Below are positions 43,557-52,474 of a stretch of 64,000 nt of DNA, piece after piece (the stretch's first letter is position 1; each line of letters opens with the position of its first letter). The position numbers were made by a program, and so were the translations under genes. This DNA is from Uliginosibacterium sp036017065 (GTDB lineage Bacteria; Pseudomonadota; Gammaproteobacteria; Burkholderiales; Rhodocyclaceae). The stretch covers positions 744,001 to 808,000 of the forward strand of contig NZ_JAYXHR010000002.1 in the NCBI RefSeq assembly GCF_036017065.1. Reading direction: 5' to 3'. Below the pieces are notes generated by a model, which was not told the origin of the DNA, made no database searches, and saw only the letters and a program-made list of their open reading frames with translations.

Positions 43557-44564
43557 TCAGCGCTTCTTCGGCTGGGTGGAGCTGCGCACCAGCAGGCGCG
43601 GCTCCAGCAGTTCCACCGTGGGGCTGTGGTCACCACTCTGGATGGCGCGGTGCAGGCGCTCCATCGAGCAACCGCCAAGGTCTTCGCTGCGCATGTCCAC
43701 CGTGGTCAGTGATGGCGTGACGTAGCGCGATACCGGGATGTTGTCGAAGCCGGCCAGCACCATGTCGTCCGGCACCCGCACGCCGAGCGCGCACAAGCCG
43801 TGCAGCAGGCCGATGGCGATCATGTCGTTGTAGCAGACGATGGCGTCGGTCTTGTAGTCGCCATAGACGAGGCTTGCGGCGATGGCTTCGCCGGCTTCCA
43901 TGGTCTGCGTGTCGACCACCACCTCGCGCAGCTCTGCCCCGTCGGCGATGGAGCGCAGCGCGTTGATGCGATCGGCGTTCCATATGGATTTCGAGTAGCC
44001 CACGTAGGTGAGCCGGCGCCGCCCTGCGTCCAGGATGTGGCGACCGAGCAGCAGCGCCGCTTCCCAGCCGCGGATCTGGATCGACGGCGAGGGCGGTGGC
44101 GCTTTCGGTTCATGCAGCGTCTGGCCGAACAGCACTGCCGGCTTGCCCAGTTGCAGCGGCAGGTCGCGCGCGTCTTCGGGCAGGCGCAGGCTGAGGATCA
44201 GGCCGTCGACCCGGCGCGCCAGGTCGTCGATGGTCTGCCGGGCGTGCGACACGTCCTCCTTCAGGTCCACCACGATCAGGTTGTAGCCGTGTTCCTGCGC
44301 CTTGATGCTGGCGCCGTGGACGATGTTGGTGAAGTGGGGGTTGCGGATGTCCAGCACCACCAGCCCGATCGAACCGAACAGGCCGGTGGCCATGCTGCGC
44401 GCCCCCGGGTTCTGGCGGTAGTTCAGCGACAGGATGGCCTCGCGCACGCGCGCCTCCAGCTCCGGTTTGAACTGGTAGCGGCGGTTGAGGATCATCGACA
44501 CCGTCGCGGTGGAGACGCCGGCGGCGGCGGCGACATCTTTCAGGGTTGCGGGTCGTTTCGACAT
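43557..44564 (-). CDS. LacI-family repressor of the uronate/pectin operon
   Basis: A 335-residue LacI/GalR regulator. The helix-turn-helix is T-L-K-D-V-A-A-A-A-G-V-S-T-A-T-V-S (about residues 6-22) with the hinge helix after it, followed by a periplasmic-binding-protein-like sensor domain. It is divergent from the TRAP/pectin operon and the 485 bp between holds a LacI-type palindrome, so it most likely represses that operon and responds to a uronate derivative. The exact inducer is not determinable. Confidence 0.85.
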   Translation of the reverse strand: MSKRPATLKDVAAAAGVSTATVSMILNRRYQFKPELEARVREAILSLNYRQNPGARSMATGLFGSIGLVVLDIRNPHFTNIVHGASIKAQEHGYNLIVVDLKEDVSHARQTIDDLARRVDGLILSLRLPEDARDLPLQLGKPAVLFGQTLHEPKAPPPSPSIQIRGWEAALLLGRHILDAGRRRLTYVGYSKSIWNADRINALRSIADGAELREVVVDTQTMEAGEAIAASLVYGDYKTDAIVCYNDMIAIGLLHGLCALGVRVPDDMVLAGFDNIPVSRYVTPSLTTVDMRSEDLGGCSMERLHRAIQSGDHSPTVELLEPRLLVRSSTQPKKR

Positions 44565-44742
44565 GGGCGGATCCGGCTGGGCGGGCGGCGGGTTTCCGGA
44601 TACCTGGCCGACCTGCCCCGTTCGTCATCAGTGTGCAATCGCACTTTTCCTGCAGTGTCGCATGGCGGGCTTGCCAGCCCGCGGGGTGATTGCGGCAGGC
44701 TGCGACCAGCTTCCGGCCGCACCGAAAACTTCCAAAAATTGA

Positions 44743-44762
44743 TGCCTTTAAATTTCAAGGCA
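44743..44762. promoter_or_regulatory. Inverted repeat in LacI/TRAP intergenic region
   Basis: TGCCTT-taaatttc-AAGGCA, a perfect 6 bp inverted repeat around an AT-rich centre. It could be a second regulator site or a LacI-promoter element; no known motif is matched. Confidence 0.35.
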
Positions 44763-44911
44763 GTCTTTCCGCTCGCCGCAGGTTCGTGCGTCCTGCTTGG
44801 GGCGACAAGCCCTCGGCGTTGCTGCAAGGCAATGATTATATGTGATTTATACGCACGATCGAGGGTTGCATCTTGTATGGCAGGCAGGGGCCTCGTTGTG
44901 CTGCGCGCCAA

Positions 44912-44925
44912 TTGATGCGCATCAA
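44912..44925. promoter_or_regulatory. FNR/ANR-type box
   Basis: TTGATGCGCATCAA is a perfect palindrome and fits the canonical FNR/ANR consensus TTGAT-N4-ATCAA exactly. Its centre is about 42 bp before the region of the LacI-type operator, a spacing usual for activation. Confidence 0.6.
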
Positions 44926-44966
44926 AATCACGATCTTCATACGGTAAACCCTAGGTCACGGACAAA

Positions 44967-44984
44967 AATTTAAGCGCTTTAATT
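44967..44984. promoter_or_regulatory. LacI-type operator
   Basis: AATTTAAGCGCTTTAATT is near-palindromic around AAGCGCTT, the central CG type expected for LacI/GalR operators. It is 65 bp before the TRAP start codon and opposite the divergent LacI gene. Confidence 0.65.
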
Positions 44985-45049
44985 GCGTCCGCGGTCGGCC
45001 TGGCGCGCATCGCCATCCAGGGGCGGGCCATTACCAAAGGAGAGCCAAG

Positions 45050-46021
45050 ATGAGGGTGAAACAACTGTCCATCGTTGCCGCGCTATGCGCGACGATCTTC
45101 GCTGGCGCCGTTCAGGCGCGCGACTTCCGTTCGGCCGACGTGCACCCGCGCGACTACCCGACCGTCCAGGCGGTCGAGTACATGGGCAAGCTCATCAGCG
45201 AGAAGACCAAGGGCAAGTACGGCGTCAAGGTGTTCGTGAACAGCACGCTCGGTTCGGAGAAGGACGTCATCGAGCAGGTGAAGATCGGCACGTTGGACAT
45301 GTCGCGCTTCAGCATCAGTTCCTTCCACGGCATCGTCCCGGAAACGCAGGTGCCGTCCTTCCCGTTCATCTTCCGCGACAACGCGCACTTCCAGAAGGTC
45401 ATCCGCGGGCCGGTCGGCGAGGAGATCCTGGCCAGCTTCGAGAAGGCCGGTTTCGTCGGCCTGGCGCTGTACGACGCGGGGGCCCGCTCGGTCTACGCCA
45501 AGAAGCCGGTGCGGCAGCCTGCCGACATGAAGGGCCTGAAGATCCGGGTGATCTCCTCCGATCTGTTCGTCGGCATGATCCAGGCCCTGGGCGGCTCGCC
45601 GATCCCCATCCCGACTGCCGAGGTCTACACCGCCCTGCGCACCGGCCTGGTGGAAGCCGCGGAGAACAACTACCCGACCTTCGAGACCGCGCGTCACTAC
45701 GAAGTCGCCACCTACTTCAGCGAGACGCAGCACACCCGCATCCCGGAAGTGGTGGTGTTCTCCAAGAAGGTGTGGGACACGCTGTCCGCCGAGGAGCAGA
45801 AGATCATCCGTGAAGCGGCGCGGGCCTCGGTGGATTACTACCAGAAGCTGTGGGACGCCAAGATGCTCGCGTCCAAGAAGATCCTCAGCGACGCCAAGGT
45901 CACCTTCGTCGAAGACGTGGATCACGACGCCTTCGTGGCGCTCGAAAAGCCCGTGTGGGACAAGTTCTCCACCACGCCCCAGGCCAGGGAACTCGTGAAG
46001 AAGATCACCGAGGTCAAGTAA
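45050..46021 (+). CDS. TRAP transporter substrate-binding protein (DctP family)
   Basis: A 323-residue periplasmic protein with a signal peptide ending V-Q-A (about residue 22). DctP family blocks are clear: P-T-V-Q-A-V-E-Y-M, the substrate-binding Arg region G-L-K-I-R-V, then A-L-R-T-G-L-V-E-A-A-E-N-N. The uronate context suggests a galacturonate, glucuronate or unsaturated oligouronide ligand. The ribosome site AAAGGAG is strong. First gene of the operon with the two TRAP permease genes directly behind. Confidence 0.9.
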   Translation: MRVKQLSIVAALCATIFAGAVQARDFRSADVHPRDYPTVQAVEYMGKLISEKTKGKYGVKVFVNSTLGSEKDVIEQVKIGTLDMSRFSISSFHGIVPETQVPSFPFIFRDNAHFQKVIRGPVGEEILASFEKAGFVGLALYDAGARSVYAKKPVRQPADMKGLKIRVISSDLFVGMIQALGGSPIPIPTAEVYTALRTGLVEAAENNYPTFETARHYEVATYFSETQHTRIPEVVVFSKKVWDTLSAEEQKIIREAARASVDYYQKLWDAKMLASKKILSDAKVTFVEDVDHDAFVALEKPVWDKFSTTPQARELVKKITEVK

Positions 46022-46109
46022 GGCTTGTGACAGGACCTTCGTGGTCCGCATGACACGGGCGGCGGGTGGTGCGCAGCGATGCGCCGGCCCGTCGCCCGGG
46101 GAGAGGTAG

Positions 46110-46604
46110 ATGAACTGGTTGACCCGCTTGAACGCCAGGCTGTCGCGAATGGCGATGTACATCGCCGTGGCAGCCTTGCTCGGCATCACCGCACTCGTCC
46201 TGTGGGGCGTGGTGATGCGATACGTGTTTCATGATGCACCCCCCTACGTGGAGCAGCTCGCGCTGATCCTCGTCATCTCCGTGGCGATGTTCGCCGCTGC
46301 CGCCGGCGTGCGCGAAGCCGGCCACATCGGCATGGATTCGCTGGTGGTGATCCTGCCGAAGAAGGCGCAATTCGCCATCGGCGTCATCGTCGGCCTGCTC
46401 AGCGTCCTGTTCGGGATCGTGCTGTTCGCCGGCAGCCTCCAGATGGCCATCGCCGTCTATCGCAACATGATTCCTACGTTGGACATCTCGGAGGCCGTGC
46501 GTTACACGCCCTGCGTCATCGCCGGCGTGCTCATCGTGCTGTTCTCGATCGAACATCTCATTGCCATGTTCACCGGCAAGGAAGTGGAGCCGTCATGGTA
46601 CTAG
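46110..46604 (+). CDS. TRAP transporter small permease (DctQ)
   Basis: A 164-residue protein with four membrane helices, matching the DctQ subunit length. It has the family's R-Y-V-F-H near the first loop and a P-P-Y-V-E-Q stretch. It follows the binding protein by 88 bp and overlaps the large permease gene by 10 bp, so the two are translationally coupled. Confidence 0.9.
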   Translation: MNWLTRLNARLSRMAMYIAVAALLGITALVLWGVVMRYVFHDAPPYVEQLALILVISVAMFAAAAGVREAGHIGMDSLVVILPKKAQFAIGVIVGLLSVLFGIVLFAGSLQMAIAVYRNMIPTLDISEAVRYTPCVIAGVLIVLFSIEHLIAMFTGKEVEPSWY

Positions 46605-47947
46605 CCGTCCTTTCGCTGAGCTTCCTGCTCTTCCTGCTGCTCGGCCTGCCGGTCGCCTTCGCGATCGCCCTGAGCTGCATCCTGGCCTTCATCGTCGAAG
46701 GCCTGCCACTGGCCACCGCCTTCCAGTCCATGGTGTCGGGCATGAACGTGTTCTCGTTCCTGGCCATTCCGTTCTTCATCTTCTCGGGTGAAATCATGCT
46801 TCACGGCGGCATCGCCGAGAAGATCGTGAACTTCGCCCGCAACATGGTCGGCCACTGGCGTGGCGGCCTGGGCATGGCCAACGTCATGGCGTGCACGCTG
46901 TTCGGCGGCGTCTCCGGCTCGCCGGGCGCCGACGTGTCGGCGATGGGCGGGGTGATGATCCCGATGATGAAGAAGGAAGGCTACAGCGCCGACTACGCCG
47001 TCAACGTGACGACGCACGCGGCACTGTGCGGCGCGCTGATGCCGACCTCGCACAACCTGATCATCTATGCCTTCGCCGCCCAGGGCGCGAGCGGCATGGT
47101 CAATGGCCAGATGGTGCGCGGCGTGTCCATCGGCGACCTCATGTTCGCCGGCCTGCTGCCGGTCATCTGCCTCATGGTGTGCATGCTGTTCGCCGCCTAC
47201 TGGGTCGCCGTCAGAAACGGCTTCCCGAAGCAGGCCGACGGCACCACGGTGCTCAGCCGCTTCCCCGGCTGGGGTGCGGTGCTGATGTCCTTCGTCGCGG
47301 CGCTGCCCGGCCTGTTCGTGGTGGCCATCATCCTCGGCTGCATCATCGGCGGGGTGACCACCGCCACCGAGGCGGCCGGCATCGCGGTGTGCTACTCGCT
47401 GGCGCTGACCTTCATCGTCTACCGCACGATGAACTGGAAGAAGCTGATGATGGCTTCGGCCAAGGCCGCCAAAACCACCGGCATCGTGCTGCTGCTGATC
47501 GGGGTGTCCAACATCCTGCAATGGCAGATGGCCTATCTGGAGCTGCCCGACCTCACCGCCAAGCTGTTGCTGAGCGCGACCGACAACCCGCTCGTCATGT
47601 TCGCGCTGATCAACATCATCCTGTTCGCGCTCGGCACCTTCATGGACATGGCCGCGACCATCCTGATCTGCACGCCGCTGTTCCTGCCGCTGGCGATGCA
47701 GATGGGCATGGGCCCGGTGCAGTTCGGCATGGTGCTGCTGCTCAACTGCGCGCTGGGTCTGAACACCCCGCCAGTGGGCACGGTGCAGTTCATCGGTTGC
47801 GCCATCGGTGGCGTATCGGTGGGCCAGGTGATGCGCACCATCCTGCCCTTCTACATGGCGCTGTTCGTGGCCATGGCGGTGGTGACCTACGTCCCCGCCT
47901 TCTCCACCTGGCTGCCCAGCCTGATCACCGGCCACCAGGTGCTGTGA
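46595..47947 (+). CDS. TRAP transporter large permease (DctM)
   Basis: A 450-residue membrane protein with about 12-13 hydrophobic segments, the DctM subunit that carries out sodium-coupled transport. Family marks are G-G-V-S-G-S-P-G-A-D, P-T-S-H-N-L and the C-terminal N-T-P-P-V-G. It overlaps DctQ by 10 bp and is followed by the oligogalacturonate lyase gene. Confidence 0.95.
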   Translation: MVLAVLSLSFLLFLLLGLPVAFAIALSCILAFIVEGLPLATAFQSMVSGMNVFSFLAIPFFIFSGEIMLHGGIAEKIVNFARNMVGHWRGGLGMANVMACTLFGGVSGSPGADVSAMGGVMIPMMKKEGYSADYAVNVTTHAALCGALMPTSHNLIIYAFAAQGASGMVNGQMVRGVSIGDLMFAGLLPVICLMVCMLFAAYWVAVRNGFPKQADGTTVLSRFPGWGAVLMSFVAALPGLFVVAIILGCIIGGVTTATEAAGIAVCYSLALTFIVYRTMNWKKLMMASAKAAKTTGIVLLLIGVSNILQWQMAYLELPDLTAKLLLSATDNPLVMFALINIILFALGTFMDMAATILICTPLFLPLAMQMGMGPVQFGMVLLLNCALGLNTPPVGTVQFIGCAIGGVSVGQVMRTILPFYMALFVAMAVVTYVPAFSTWLPSLITGHQVL

Positions 47948-48028
47948 CGCACGCCGGCCCGCGCGACGTCGCCGCGGGCCGGTCGTCCGGCATACCCGCA
48001 AGGAGTTCGTAGTCATGAGCAAACATTC

Positions 48029-49261
48029 ATGAGCAGTCCCGACCCCGTCACGCCCGTACTCGTCACCTGCGGTGCCGAGTCCAACGACCAATTGCTGTAC
48101 TTCACCAGCTCCAGCCTGTCGGCCGACGACACCTGCCTGGTGTTCATCAGTGACCGCAGCGGCCACCCCAACCTGTACCTCAAACGTTTGCCGGACGGCG
48201 AGGAGATCCAGCTCAGCGCCAACACCGAGGGCACGCTGAAGTCCTACGTCTACTTCAACGGCAATACCCGCCGCGGCTTCGGCAAGGCCAGCGTCAGCTT
48301 CGACGCGGCGAACCGCAAGCTGTACTACCTGCAGGGCGACGACATCGTCTGTTGCGACCTGGAAACCCGGCGTCGCGTGCTGGGCCGGATTCCCGCCGAC
48401 CAGGTGACCGCCTTCACCCACGTCAGCGCGGACGGCAAGCGACTGTGCATTCCGACCACCGACGCACGCGCACTGGAGGCCGAGGTCTTCATCAACGACG
48501 CGCCCGGCTACAGCGTGGGCGACGGCGAGAAGAAGAACGAGGTGATCGCCGACAAGCCGGACTACGACATCGACGCCCGCGTGCAGGCCGAGAACCTCGC
48601 CTCCTACCTCAACGTGTACGACACGCAGAGCGGCGAACTGCTGAAGCGCGAACGTGTCCCGCGCGCATGGATCACCCACGTGCAGTTCAGCCCGGTCGAC
48701 CCGGAGGTGATCCTCTACAACCACGAATGGCCCGGTGATTGCGGCATCCGCCGCATGTGGATCTGGAACGGGCGCGAGCACATCCGCTTGCGCAACGAGG
48801 GTGGCGACCGCTCCCGTGCCGACTGGACCTGCCACGAGATGTGGGAGGCGGATGGCAGCCACATCATCTACCACGGCAAGTACCAGGACGGCCTGGCCTA
48901 CGTCGGCCGCGTCGATGCGCAGGGCCGCAATCCGGTGGAGATCGCCCTGCCGGCCGACTACCACCGCTATGGCCATTTCACCGCCGGCAACCGTCATGGC
49001 AACTGGCTGGTGTCCGACGGCTACTTCCATCCCGACGGCGTGCCGGAGAACGAGAACTGGGGCGGCGAGTGGATCTGCGTGCAGAAGGTGGACTGGGCGC
49101 GCGGCCACATCGAGTGGCTGCCGTTGTGCCAGCACAAGTCCATCTGGGACTGTCAGGACAGCCACCCGCACCCGGTCTTCAGCCACGGCGATGACGCCGT
49201 CTTCTTCACCTCGAATGCCAGCGGCCGCCGCGCCGTCTACCGCGTCCAGGTGCCCGCCTGA
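48029..49261 (+). CDS. Oligogalacturonate lyase, PL22-like
   Basis: A 410-residue protein with the repeated beta-propeller blades of the PL22 family; it has no signal peptide, so it acts in the cytoplasm. Histidines expected to bind Mn2+ lie in V-L-Y-N-H-E-W-like and F-T-A-G-N-R-H-G motifs (L-Y-N-H-E-W, H-E-M-W, G-H-F-T and R-H-G). It should cleave imported unsaturated di- or oligogalacturonides to 5-keto-4-deoxyuronate. It is downstream of the TRAP genes and upstream of the uronate reductase gene. The start follows a second small ATG; ATG at 48029 begins the recognisable domain. Confidence 0.8.
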   Translation: MSSPDPVTPVLVTCGAESNDQLLYFTSSSLSADDTCLVFISDRSGHPNLYLKRLPDGEEIQLSANTEGTLKSYVYFNGNTRRGFGKASVSFDAANRKLYYLQGDDIVCCDLETRRRVLGRIPADQVTAFTHVSADGKRLCIPTTDARALEAEVFINDAPGYSVGDGEKKNEVIADKPDYDIDARVQAENLASYLNVYDTQSGELLKRERVPRAWITHVQFSPVDPEVILYNHEWPGDCGIRRMWIWNGREHIRLRNEGGDRSRADWTCHEMWEADGSHIIYHGKYQDGLAYVGRVDAQGRNPVEIALPADYHRYGHFTAGNRHGNWLVSDGYFHPDGVPENENWGGEWICVQKVDWARGHIEWLPLCQHKSIWDCQDSHPHPVFSHGDDAVFFTSNASGRRAVYRVQVPA

Positions 49262-49331
49262 ACACGACCGACACAACTCCCGCGCAGTCCGAAACGCAGT
49301 ACGAAACGCAGTACGAAAGAGAGTCCGCATC

Positions 49332-50813
49332 ATGAAGCGCATTACGCAGTCCGACGCCCTGCCTGCCGACGTCGTCCAGCCCCGCTACGATCGCAGCGCC
49401 CTGAAGCCGCGCATCGCACACATCGGATTCGGCGCCTTCCACCGCGCCCACCAGGCCGTGTATGCCGACGTGCTGGCGCAGGACCATGGCAGCGACTGGG
49501 GCTACTGCGAGATCAACCTCATCGGCGGTGAGCGGCAGATCGCCGACATCCGCGAGCAGGACCACCTGTTCACGGTGGCCGAGATGGCCCCCGGCCACTG
49601 GAACTGCCGTGTCGTCGGCGTGGTGCGCCAGGCCCTGCATGCGGCCGTCGATGGCATGGAAGCGGTGCTGGATGCCCTGTGCGGCCCGGACATCGCCATC
49701 GTGTCGATCACGGTGACGGAGAAGGGTTACTGCCATCAGCCGGCCAGCGGCCAGCTCGACCGCGAGCACCCGCTGATCCAGCACGACCTGGCGCATCCCG
49801 GTGTGCCGCAATCGACGCCCGGCGTCATCGTCGAGGCGCTGCGCCGACGGCGTGCGCGCGGACTGGCGCCGTTCAGCGTCATGTCCTGCGACAACATGCC
49901 GGAGAACGGCCACGTCACGCGTAACGTCGTGCTCGGCCTGGCGCGCGCGCAGGACCCGCAGCTCGCCGACTGGATCGAGGCGAAGGTGAGCTTCCCGTCC
50001 ACGATGGTCGACCGCATCGTGCCGGCGGTCACGCCGGAGACGCTGGCGAAAGTGTGCGAGCTGCTCGGTGGCATCGACGATCCGGCTGCAGTGGCTGGCG
50101 AGCCTTTCCGCCAATGGGTCATCGAGGACAACTTCGTCGCTGGCCGGCCCGCCTGGGAGAAGGCCGGCGCCGAACTGGTGGCGGACGTGCTGCCCTACGA
50201 GGAGATGAAGCTGCGCATGCTCAACGGCAGCCACAGCTTCCTCGCCTACCTCGGTTACCTGGGCGGCTACGCGCACATCTGCGACTGCATGGAAGACGCC
50301 GACTACGCCACCGCCGCGCGGGCGCTGATGGTGAAGGAACAGGCCCCCACCTTGCGCGTGAGTGGCGTGGACCTGGAGACCTACGCCGACCTGTTGACCG
50401 AGCGTTACCGCAACAACGCGCTGAAGCACCGCACCTGGCAGATCGCCATGGACGGCAGCCAGAAACTGCCGCAGCGCCTGCTCGACCCGATCCGCTGGCA
50501 CCTCGCGCACGGCAGCCGCTTCGACCACCTCGCGCTGGGCGTGGCGGCGTGGATGCGCTACGTGGGTGGCGTGGACGAGAAGGGTCAGACCATCGAGATC
50601 AGCGACCCGCTGCGTGACGTGATCGCGGCGCGCGTGGCGGCCAGCGCCGAGGGTGGCGAACGGGTGCATGCGCTGCTGTCGCTGGAGGCGATCTTCGGCC
50701 GCGACCTGCCGGACAACGAGCCCTTCGTGCAGGCCGTGAGCAACGCCTACAACGCCCTGCTGTCATGCGGTGCGCGCGAGGCCGTGCGCCGTCTCAACCT
50801 TCGTCACGCCTAG
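49332..50813 (+). CDS. Uronate reductase, mannitol-dehydrogenase family (UxuB/UxaB-like)
   Basis: A 493-residue enzyme of the long-chain mannitol dehydrogenase family. The dinucleotide loop is H-I-G-F-G-A-F-H-R-A-H-Q, the catalytic Lys lies in M-K-L-R-M-L-N-G-S-H-S, and P-S-T-M-V-D-R-I matches the family substrate loop. It reduces fructuronate to mannonate or tagaturonate to altronate with NADH; since the next gene is a mannonate-dehydratase type enzyme, fructuronate reductase is more likely. It lies 70 bp after the lyase gene, with repeated AGTACGAAACGC upstream of the start. Confidence 0.85.
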   Translation: MKRITQSDALPADVVQPRYDRSALKPRIAHIGFGAFHRAHQAVYADVLAQDHGSDWGYCEINLIGGERQIADIREQDHLFTVAEMAPGHWNCRVVGVVRQALHAAVDGMEAVLDALCGPDIAIVSITVTEKGYCHQPASGQLDREHPLIQHDLAHPGVPQSTPGVIVEALRRRRARGLAPFSVMSCDNMPENGHVTRNVVLGLARAQDPQLADWIEAKVSFPSTMVDRIVPAVTPETLAKVCELLGGIDDPAAVAGEPFRQWVIEDNFVAGRPAWEKAGAELVADVLPYEEMKLRMLNGSHSFLAYLGYLGGYAHICDCMEDADYATAARALMVKEQAPTLRVSGVDLETYADLLTERYRNNALKHRTWQIAMDGSQKLPQRLLDPIRWHLAHGSRFDHLALGVAAWMRYVGGVDEKGQTIEISDPLRDVIAARVAASAEGGERVHALLSLEAIFGRDLPDNEPFVQAVSNAYNALLSCGAREAVRRLNLRHA

Positions 50814-50870
50814 GGCGCGCTGCCTGCACACGCGTCATCCAGAACCCCTGCTCCGAGAGATGGAACGATC

Positions 50871-52085
50871 ATGAAGATCAAGAAAGCCGAAGTATTCGTC
50901 AGTTGCCCGGGCCGCAATTTCGTGACCCTGAAGATCACCACCGAGAGCGGCCTCACCGGTGTGGGTGATGCCACGCTCAATGGCCGCGAACTGCCGGTGG
51001 CGTCCTACCTGCGCGACCACCTGTGTCCGCAACTGGTCGGCCGCGACGCGCACCAGATCGAGGACATCTGGCAATTCTTCTACAAGGGTGCGTACTGGCG
51101 GCGTGGCCCGGTCACCATGTCGGCGATCTCGGCCATCGACATGGCGCTGTGGGACATCAAGGGCAAGGCCGCCAACATGCCGGTCTACCAGTTGCTGGGT
51201 GGCGCATCACGCACCGGCGTCATGGTGTACTGCCACACCACCGGCCACACCATCGACGAGGTGCTGGACGACTACGCGAAGCACAAGGAGCAGGGCTTCA
51301 AGGCCATCCGCGTGCAATGCGGCGTGCCCGGCATGAAGACCACCTACGGCATGGCCAAGGGCAAGGGCCTGGCCTACGAGCCGGCCACCAAGGGTGACTG
51401 GCCCGAGGAGCAGTTCTGGTCCACCGAGAAGTACCTGGATTTCACGCCGAAGCTCTTCGACGCCGTGCGCTCGCGTTTCGGTTTCGACGAGCACCTGCTG
51501 CACGACATGCATCACCGCTGCACGCCGATCGAGGCCGCGCGCTTCGGCAAGGCGGTGGAGGACTACCGCCTGTTCTGGCTGGAGGACCCGACGCCGGCCG
51601 AGAACCAGGAGTGCTTCCGCCTGATCCGCCAGCACACGGTGACGCCGATCGCGGTGGGCGAGGTGTTCAACAGCATCTGGGACTGCAAGCAGTTGATCGA
51701 GGAGCAGCTCATCGACTACATCCGCACCACCATCACCCATGCCGGCGGCATCAGCGGCATGCGCCGCATCGCGGACTTCGCGTCGCTGTACCAGGTGCGC
51801 ACCGGCTCGCACGGTCCCTCCGACCTATCGCCGGTGTGCATGGCCGCCGCGCTGCACTTCGACCTGTGGGTGCCGAACTTCGGCGTGCAGGAGTACATGG
51901 GCTACTCCGAACAGATGCTGGAAGTCTTCCCGCACAACTGGAGCTTCGACGACGGCTACATGCACCCGAGCGACAAGCCGGGCCTGGGCATCGACTTCGA
52001 CGAGAAGCTGGCGGCGAAGTACCCGTACGAGCCCGCCTACCTGCCGGTCGCGCGCCTGGAGGACGGCACGCTCTGGAACTGGTGA
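50871..52085 (+). CDS. D-mannonate dehydratase, enolase superfamily (ManD-like)
   Basis: A 404-residue enolase-superfamily dehydratase. The typical N-terminal capping domain is followed by a barrel with the family's V-Y-C-H-T-T-G-H, the C-terminal metal-ligand region W-L-E-D-P-T-P-A, and the catalytic T-H-A-G-G and G-S-H-G-P-S-D-L-S-P. This matches the ManD/RspA group. It should dehydrate D-mannonate to 2-keto-3-deoxygluconate. It lies last in the TRAP-lyase-reductase run. Confidence 0.85.
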   Translation: MKIKKAEVFVSCPGRNFVTLKITTESGLTGVGDATLNGRELPVASYLRDHLCPQLVGRDAHQIEDIWQFFYKGAYWRRGPVTMSAISAIDMALWDIKGKAANMPVYQLLGGASRTGVMVYCHTTGHTIDEVLDDYAKHKEQGFKAIRVQCGVPGMKTTYGMAKGKGLAYEPATKGDWPEEQFWSTEKYLDFTPKLFDAVRSRFGFDEHLLHDMHHRCTPIEAARFGKAVEDYRLFWLEDPTPAENQECFRLIRQHTVTPIAVGEVFNSIWDCKQLIEEQLIDYIRTTITHAGGISGMRRIADFASLYQVRTGSHGPSDLSPVCMAAALHFDLWVPNFGVQEYMGYSEQMLEVFPHNWSFDDGYMHPSDKPGLGIDFDEKLAAKYPYEPAYLPVARLEDGTLWNW

Positions 52086-52474
52086 GCGCGGCCCGTGTGG
52101 CTGCGTGCGCCCCATAGCGAGCCGGGGTTGGGCACGTCTGCTCTTGCCGGGTAGGTGCTTTCCCTATCACGAGGGTGGCGGCAGTGAAGTTGGTCACAGC
52201 GCGCAGCAGGCAGGGCCGGTAAGCCGACCCCCCGGCTTGCTGCAACCGCACGAACAGCGCCAGCCAGCATCGGCAGCGATGCTGCTCTCTGTCGGCTATA
52301 TGGCTTGAAAAATGGTCGATCCAGCGGACTGTCCTACGACTAAAGGCATACGCTGCCCCGCAACAACATTGTTAGTTCGTTCGGCGTACGATCCAGCTCG
52401 CCCGACGCCGAGGTCGCCACACCGGATGCAACGAAGGCTGCTCTCCGCCGGGACATAAAAACCAGGAGACCACC
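52086..52474. other. 389 bp intergenic region before PL1 gene
   Basis: A hairpin AAGCCG-accccc-CGGCTT (52221-52238) with flanking GCAGCA/TGCTGC can close the uronate operon. The remainder contains no recognised gene; the PL1 start follows CCAGGAGACC. I saw no sigma-54 GG-N10-GC match or FNR box here. Confidence 0.6.
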
